From UBA3210 sp048359995 (GTDB taxonomy: Bacteria; Bacillota_I; Bacilli_A; RFN20; CAG-449): a DNA stretch of 64,000 bases. The position numbers were made by a program, and so were the translations under genes. The stretch covers positions 62,001 to 126,000 of the forward strand of contig DBGCPK010000005.1 in NCBI GenBank assembly GCA_048359995.1, in the 5' to 3' direction. This document shows, in pieces, positions 59,788-64,000 of the stretch; within the stretch, counting starts at the first letter, position 1, and every line of letters starts with the position of its first letter. The notes beneath the pieces are model-generated. The model did not search any database. It saw only the letters and a program-made list of their open reading frames with translations, and was not told the DNA's origin.

Positions 59788-61737
59788 ATGAATCATATTC
59801 TGCCGGCATATCCGTTAATAACGCTCGATCCGTATCTGTCCTTGTGGTCATTTGCCGAAAAACTGAACGGCGACGAAATTCGTCACTGGACCGGAACGAA
59901 AAAGCCGATTCGCGGATTTCTGTCGATCGACCGAAAGCGCTATTGCTTTCTCGGAAAAGGAAACGAGAAAATTCCGCAGATCGACCATCGGGTTACGCCG
60001 ATGAGAAATATCTATGTTTTCGAAAATGCGTCTGTCCGTCTGGAAATTTGCTTTTTTTCTCCTTTGCTTCCGGATAATCCGATCATCTGCTCCCGACCGG
60101 TCTCCTATATCGATTATTCTTGTCGGATTGTCGACGGAAAAAAGCACGATGTTCAAATCGTCTTCGAATTCGACGAATCTCTCTGCTACGATACGAAAAG
60201 AGACAGCGATCTGCGTTCGGAGATCCTTTCTCATCCGGAACTGACGATAGCCTATATGGGGAAGACAAAGCAGCCGATTTTGGAAGTATCCGGAGATAAC
60301 CGCAGGATCAATTGGGGCTATCTGTTTGTCGCCGCGGGAAAAGCGAAAAGTTCCGTCCGTTTTTCGGAAGAAAAGCATTTGTCTCTCGAATTGACGTGTA
60401 CTTTGATCCCGGAAGAAAAAGATTTCATTATGATCGGCTACGACGACATCGCTTCCGTCAACTATTTCGGAGATATTCTGAAAGGATATTGGACGAAAAA
60501 ATACGAAACTATCGTCGAAGCGTTGGAAGAGGCTTATCGCGATCACGATGAGCAACACGAAAATTGCCTTTCCTTCGATGAAGACCTGCTTTTGAAAGCG
60601 GAAAATTCCGGCGGAGAGGAAATGAAAAGCATCGTTACGGCCTCTTATCGCCAATGTATCTGCGCGCATAAGATGGTCGCGGATCGTTCGGGAGAACTTT
60701 TGTTTATTTCCAAAGAGAACGGATCAAACGGGTGCGCGGCTACGGTGGATATCTCCTATCCGTCGCAACCGCTGTTTCTGCTCTATAATCCGGAATTGGT
60801 TTTGGGAATGATCAGACCGATTCTCCGTATTGCGCGAATGAAAGTGTGGCCGTACGATTTCGCGCCGCACGATGCCGGAAGATTTCCGATTCTCCACGGC
60901 AATGTCTACGGATTGAAGAGGAAAGAGAAGAACGGAGACGGATTTCCTCCGCATTATTTTCATTCTTCCGACGACGAATTGTACGATTTGAAGATGCAAA
61001 TGCCGGTAGAAGAAAGCGGCAATATGCTGATTTTGCTCGCGGCGGTCTGTTTGAAAACGAAGGATACCGCGCCGATTCGGGAAAATCTCGATCTCTTGAA
61101 TCGTTGGGTACAATATCTGGTGAGGTGCGGATTGAATCCGGGAGAACAACTTTGCACCGACGATTTCGCAGGACATCTCGCCCACAACGCCAACTTATCG
61201 TTAAAAGCGATTTTGGGAATCGAAGCCTATGCCGAGATGAATCGGATGATCGGGAAAGATAAAGAGTACGAGAAATTTCACGATTTAGCGAAAACTTACG
61301 CCGAAGAATGGGTGAAAAAATCCGACGACGGAGATCACACGGTCTTGGCTTTCGGAATGGAAGACAGTTGGTCGCTGAAATACAATTTGATTTGGGATAA
61401 GTACTTCGGAAGCGGCCTCTTTCCGAAAGAACTTTCGGAAAAGGAGTGTCGGTTCTACGCGGAAAAATCTTTGAAATACGGCGTTCCGTTGGATAGTCGG
61501 AAAGACTATACGAAAGCCGATTGGATTTGCTGGGTTTCCGCGTTGACGACGGATAGAAATCTAAGAAGGGAATTGCTCGGTCCGATCGCGCGCTATCTCG
61601 GAGAATCTTCTTCGAGGGTGCCGTTCGGCGATTGGTATGACGCCCGCGGCGGAGAGGCAATCATGTTCAAAGCCCGATCCGTCGTCGGAGGTTGCTTTAT
61701 GCCGATTTTAATCGACGAAATAGAAAAGGGAGGTTAA
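59788..61737 (+). CDS. DUF4965/DUF5127 (glutaminase A-like) protein
   Basis: 649 aa with no signal peptide. N-terminal beta domain starting PAYPLITLDPYLSLWSFAEK and C-terminal alpha/alpha-barrel-like part with LHGNVYGLK, TDDFAGHLAHNANLSLKAI and GSGLFPKEL segments, matching the DUF5127-DUF4965 layout of proteins often named glutaminase A but usually found with glycoside hydrolases. Acidic residues in the barrel suggest glycan hydrolysis. RBS GAGGAGG. First gene of a three-gene operon with an esterase and a GH20-like enzyme. Confidence 0.75.
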   Translation: MNHILPAYPLITLDPYLSLWSFAEKLNGDEIRHWTGTKKPIRGFLSIDRKRYCFLGKGNEKIPQIDHRVTPMRNIYVFENASVRLEICFFSPLLPDNPIICSRPVSYIDYSCRIVDGKKHDVQIVFEFDESLCYDTKRDSDLRSEILSHPELTIAYMGKTKQPILEVSGDNRRINWGYLFVAAGKAKSSVRFSEEKHLSLELTCTLIPEEKDFIMIGYDDIASVNYFGDILKGYWTKKYETIVEALEEAYRDHDEQHENCLSFDEDLLLKAENSGGEEMKSIVTASYRQCICAHKMVADRSGELLFISKENGSNGCAATVDISYPSQPLFLLYNPELVLGMIRPILRIARMKVWPYDFAPHDAGRFPILHGNVYGLKRKEKNGDGFPPHYFHSSDDELYDLKMQMPVEESGNMLILLAAVCLKTKDTAPIRENLDLLNRWVQYLVRCGLNPGEQLCTDDFAGHLAHNANLSLKAILGIEAYAEMNRMIGKDKEYEKFHDLAKTYAEEWVKKSDDGDHTVLAFGMEDSWSLKYNLIWDKYFGSGLFPKELSEKECRFYAEKSLKYGVPLDSRKDYTKADWICWVSALTTDRNLRRELLGPIARYLGESSSRVPFGDWYDARGGEAIMFKARSVVGGCFMPILIDEIEKGG

Positions 61738-61738
61738 T

Positions 61739-62554
61739 ATGATTCACGAAGTCATTCATCTCAATGAGCATTATCCTTTATCGGAAGATCCGATATTGGA
61801 AATAACGACAATCGAAATAAGGGATACGGCGCGGAGAGAAAAATCTCCGGCTGTCCTCATCGCGCCCGGCGGAGGATACGATTTCATTTCCAAAAGGGAA
61901 GGCGATCCGATTGCCGTTGCGTTTATAGCGCGAGGCTACATCGCTTGCGTATTGAAATATTCGACCGATCCGAAACGGCATCGAATTCATTATCCTACTC
62001 CTCAACTCGAAATGCTCGCGGCTGTGGATTTTATCGTTCGCCATTGCGATCGTTATTCGATCGATCCTTCCCAAGTGGGGGTGATCGGATTCTCGGCGGG
62101 AGGTCATCTCGCGGCCACCTATGCGTACAAGTATCTCGAAATCGCGAATTTAATCGGAATCGAAGATGCGGCGCACCTTCGTCCGAAGGCGCTCTGCCTT
62201 TGCTATCCGGTGATAACATTGGTAAAAAATACCCATTCGGGAACCAAAGAAAACATTACCGGAAGCAATCCGCTTTTGTGCGAAGAACTCAGCGCGGAAT
62301 TGCACGTTGGGGAAGATTATCCGCCGACGTTTATCTGGACCACCGCGGAAGATAACGATGTCGATCCGATATCGACGGTATCGATGGACAAAGCTTTGAC
62401 CGACGCGGGCGTTTTTCACCGTACGATCATCTATCCGCACGGAAATCACGGACTTGCCTTGGCAACCGAGTTGACTTCGCTCGACGGGAAGGTCTATCCC
62501 GATGTGGCCGGTTGGGTAGATGAATTCGATCGGTTTTTTAAAGAGGCGGAATGA
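61739..62554 (+). CDS. alpha/beta-hydrolase, acetyl-xylan esterase/lipase-like
   Basis: 271 aa cytosolic hydrolase. APGGGYDF gives the oxyanion hole (HGGG-like), Ser nucleophile in GFSAGGH (GxSxG), then the C-terminal Asp and His in the VDPIS and HGNHGLAL regions. Family members deacetylate sugars. Starts 1 nt after the preceding stop; its own stop overlaps the next gene (ATGA). It would remove O-acetyl groups before glycan breakdown. Confidence 0.85.
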   Translation: MIHEVIHLNEHYPLSEDPILEITTIEIRDTARREKSPAVLIAPGGGYDFISKREGDPIAVAFIARGYIACVLKYSTDPKRHRIHYPTPQLEMLAAVDFIVRHCDRYSIDPSQVGVIGFSAGGHLAATYAYKYLEIANLIGIEDAAHLRPKALCLCYPVITLVKNTHSGTKENITGSNPLLCEELSAELHVGEDYPPTFIWTTAEDNDVDPISTVSMDKALTDAGVFHRTIIYPHGNHGLALATELTSLDGKVYPDVAGWVDEFDRFFKEAE

Positions 62555-64000
62555 AGATGTTCGACGCAAAGAGCAATGCTTTTGACGAATTCGGTTTTAT
62601 GGCGGATTGTTCCAGAGGCGCGGTACCGACAATCGAAACGCTGAAAAAACTTTCCGATATACTCGTTCAGTTCGGTTATACTTATCTCGGACTCTATCTG
62701 GAAGATATGTATGAAATCGAGGGCGAACCTTATTTCGGATATATGCGAGGAAGGTACAGTCGGGAAGAAATTAGGGAACTCGATGAATATTGCCGGAAGA
62801 GAAACTTGGAACTGCGCCCTTGCATTCAGACTTTGGCGCATTTGGGACGGTTGAAAAGACATCGCGATTATTTTCGCCTTTTCGACATCGACGATATCCT
62901 CACCGTGAATGATCCGGAGGTCTATACCCTCATCGATAAAATGTTTCGATCCGTAAGTTCTTGTTTTTCGAGCCGTCGCATTCACATCGGAATGGACGAA
63001 GCGATGAACTTGGGCAGAGGGAAATTTTTGGATTTGAACGGGCGTGAGAAGAAATCGAAAATCATGGAGATGCATTTGAAGAAAGTGTCGGAAATCGCGC
63101 GGAAATACGGGTTCCGTTGCGAAATCTGGGCCGATATGTGCTCGATGGCGTTTGAGGAAGAAGAGCGTCGGTTCGAGTTGGATATTCCGGAAAACATCGT
63201 GCCGGTAGTCTGGCGCTATGAAAAGGTCGGCGAAGAGAATACGCGGAAGGAATTGGAAAGGTATCTGAAAATCTGCTCCGGAAAAATTCACTATGCCGGA
63301 GGCGCGTGGAAATGGATCGGACTTGTTCCGGCCAATCGCTATTCTTTCGAAACCATTCGCGAACAGATCGAAGCGTTGAGAGCGTACGGGATTCGTTCCT
63401 ATATGCTGACGGCTTGGGCAGACGCCGGCGGAGCGGCAAGCCTCTTTTCCGTTCTTCCGTCGATCTTTTACGCTTCTTTGATGGCTCACGGACGAGATTT
63501 GGATGAAAAAGCCGAAAGCTTCTTTCGACAAGTCGTTTCGATAGGATTCGATGAATTTCTAAAAATCGAGGAGTTAAATCGCTTCTCCGAAAAGGAAAGC
63601 GTCTACCGCAATAACGCGGCGTACGTGCTGCTCTACAACGACCTGTTTTTGGGGTTATTCGACGAACTCATACCGGAAGGAATCGGAAACCGGTCGAAAA
63701 AGTGCGCGCGAAGTTTGTCGCGCCTGACAAAAAACAAACGATTCGGATATCTTTTCGCTTCTATCCGCGATTTGGCTTTGATCAATGCGGAAAAGGCGAG
63801 TTTAAGTAGGGAAATTTACGAGAATTATCGAGCAAAAAACGAGAGCAAACTGAAAGAAAACGCGGAAAGGATCGAAAGTATCATCTCCCGAGTCGATCGG
63901 TTAATTGTTGACTTTGAGTCACAATGGGAGAGAGAAAACAAAGGGTTCGGCTTGGAAAAACATTTGATTCGCTTGGGCGGATTGAAAGAGCGAATGAGAT
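62551..64000 (+). CDS. GH20-like beta-N-acetylhexosaminidase, 3' end outside the window
   Basis: At least 483 residues, open to the window end. A TIM-barrel-like protein without signal peptide. The RRIHIGMDEAMNLGRG segment near residue 150 carries the Asp-Glu pair used by GH20 enzymes (HxGxDE). The order LGLYLEDMYEIEGEP, GYMRGRYSREEI and CEIWADM is consistent with GH20 relatives acting on HexNAc. The start overlaps the esterase stop (ATGA at 62551; ATG 62557 is an alternative). With the two upstream genes it suggests intracellular breakdown of acetylated, amino-sugar-containing oligosaccharides. Confidence 0.8.
   Translation, partial: MKMFDAKSNAFDEFGFMADCSRGAVPTIETLKKLSDILVQFGYTYLGLYLEDMYEIEGEPYFGYMRGRYSREEIRELDEYCRKRNLELRPCIQTLAHLGRLKRHRDYFRLFDIDDILTVNDPEVYTLIDKMFRSVSSCFSSRRIHIGMDEAMNLGRGKFLDLNGREKKSKIMEMHLKKVSEIARKYGFRCEIWADMCSMAFEEEERRFELDIPENIVPVVWRYEKVGEENTRKELERYLKICSGKIHYAGGAWKWIGLVPANRYSFETIREQIEALRAYGIRSYMLTAWADAGGAASLFSVLPSIFYASLMAHGRDLDEKAESFFRQVVSIGFDEFLKIEELNRFSEKESVYRNNAAYVLLYNDLFLGLFDELIPEGIGNRSKKCARSLSRLTKNKRFGYLFASIRDLALINAEKASLSREIYENYRAKNESKLKENAERIESIISRVDRLIVDFESQWERENKGFGLEKHLIRLGGLKERMR

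Noticed and set aside
62494..63531. 345-codon minus-strand open frame near the window end
   Set aside because: The plus strand encodes a GH20-like enzyme coupled to the esterase and open to the window end, so the minus-strand frame is its shadow.
1..64000. Alternative genetic code (TGA = Trp), as in Mollicutes
   Set aside because: Many genes end at TGA in precise ATGA overlaps with the next start, and Trp positions use TGG.

Overview
The window looks like a chromosome segment of a host-associated, low-GC Gram-positive bacterium of the Bacilli side of the Firmicutes, possibly near the Erysipelotrichia/Mollicutes-related lineages. This is inferred from gene families: CIRCE-type control of htpG, LacI/AraC/XRE regulators, a class II-type galT, lipoproteins with LxGC lipoboxes, an IS30-type element and GT4/PlsC glycolipid genes. 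The standard code is used: TGA is a stop in many ATGA gene overlaps and Trp is TGG. No rRNA, tRNA or CRISPR array was seen.

Layout. (A) 1-20631 is one long, AT-rich, tightly overlapping plus-strand operon of about 15 genes with accessory character. In order it holds a Clp-like AAA+ ATPase, three proteins I do not recognise (one a long coiled coil), a lone NrdG-like radical-SAM activase, a zinc-ribbon P-loop GTPase with a partner resembling GTPase-associated protein 1 (GAP1), two membrane-anchored surface proteins (one ending in a Hint domain), a zinc-ribbon/TPR-like protein, an HExxH protein and two small proteins carrying a repeated xFFE motif, a VirD4/TraD-like ATPase and a second membrane protein. 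I could not match this whole set to a named system, and it is the best candidate for something undescribed. (B) 20882-22204 is a dead IS30-like element with inverted ends and an apparent 13-bp target duplication; base composition changes across it. (C) 22597-28773 is housekeeping: an XRE membrane regulator, HU, a lysyl-tRNA synthetase fused to a tRNA-binding domain, a stand-alone GlmU acetyltransferase domain and htpG under a CIRCE operator. (D) 28821-35646 holds a sugar esterase divergent from a LacI regulator, galT-galK, and a convergent glycolipid pair (PlsC-like and GT4). (E) 35814-44265 holds a second XRE membrane regulator, a ClpC-like ATPase with a degraded second ATPase domain, a divergent Gfo/Idh/MocA dehydrogenase and AraC pair, three tandemly duplicated lipoproteins and a secreted protein. 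(F) 44460-50035 is an overlapping operon purB-purA-FAD oxidoreductase-pseudouridine synthase-HAD phosphatase. (G) 50160-55206 holds an ABC exporter and a MATE transporter whose leader contains a terminator hairpin. (H) 55241-57386 (minus strand) is a secreted trypsin-like protease coupled to a lipoprotein. (I) 57681-64000 is a glycan-related locus: a collagen-repeat lipoprotein, a DUF4965/DUF5127-type protein, an esterase and a GH20-like hexosaminidase cut by the window end.

How parts may work together. In (A), the cytosolic GTPase/AAA+/radical-SAM genes and the VirD4-like export-type ATPase are translationally coupled, which suggests one machine that senses and delivers or displays proteins at the envelope. 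Four 14-bp palindromes of the form CATTAW-N2-WTAATG lie before the esterase/lacI pair, galT, the collagen-like lipoprotein and the DUF4965 operon, which suggests one sugar-responsive regulon spanning (D) and (I).
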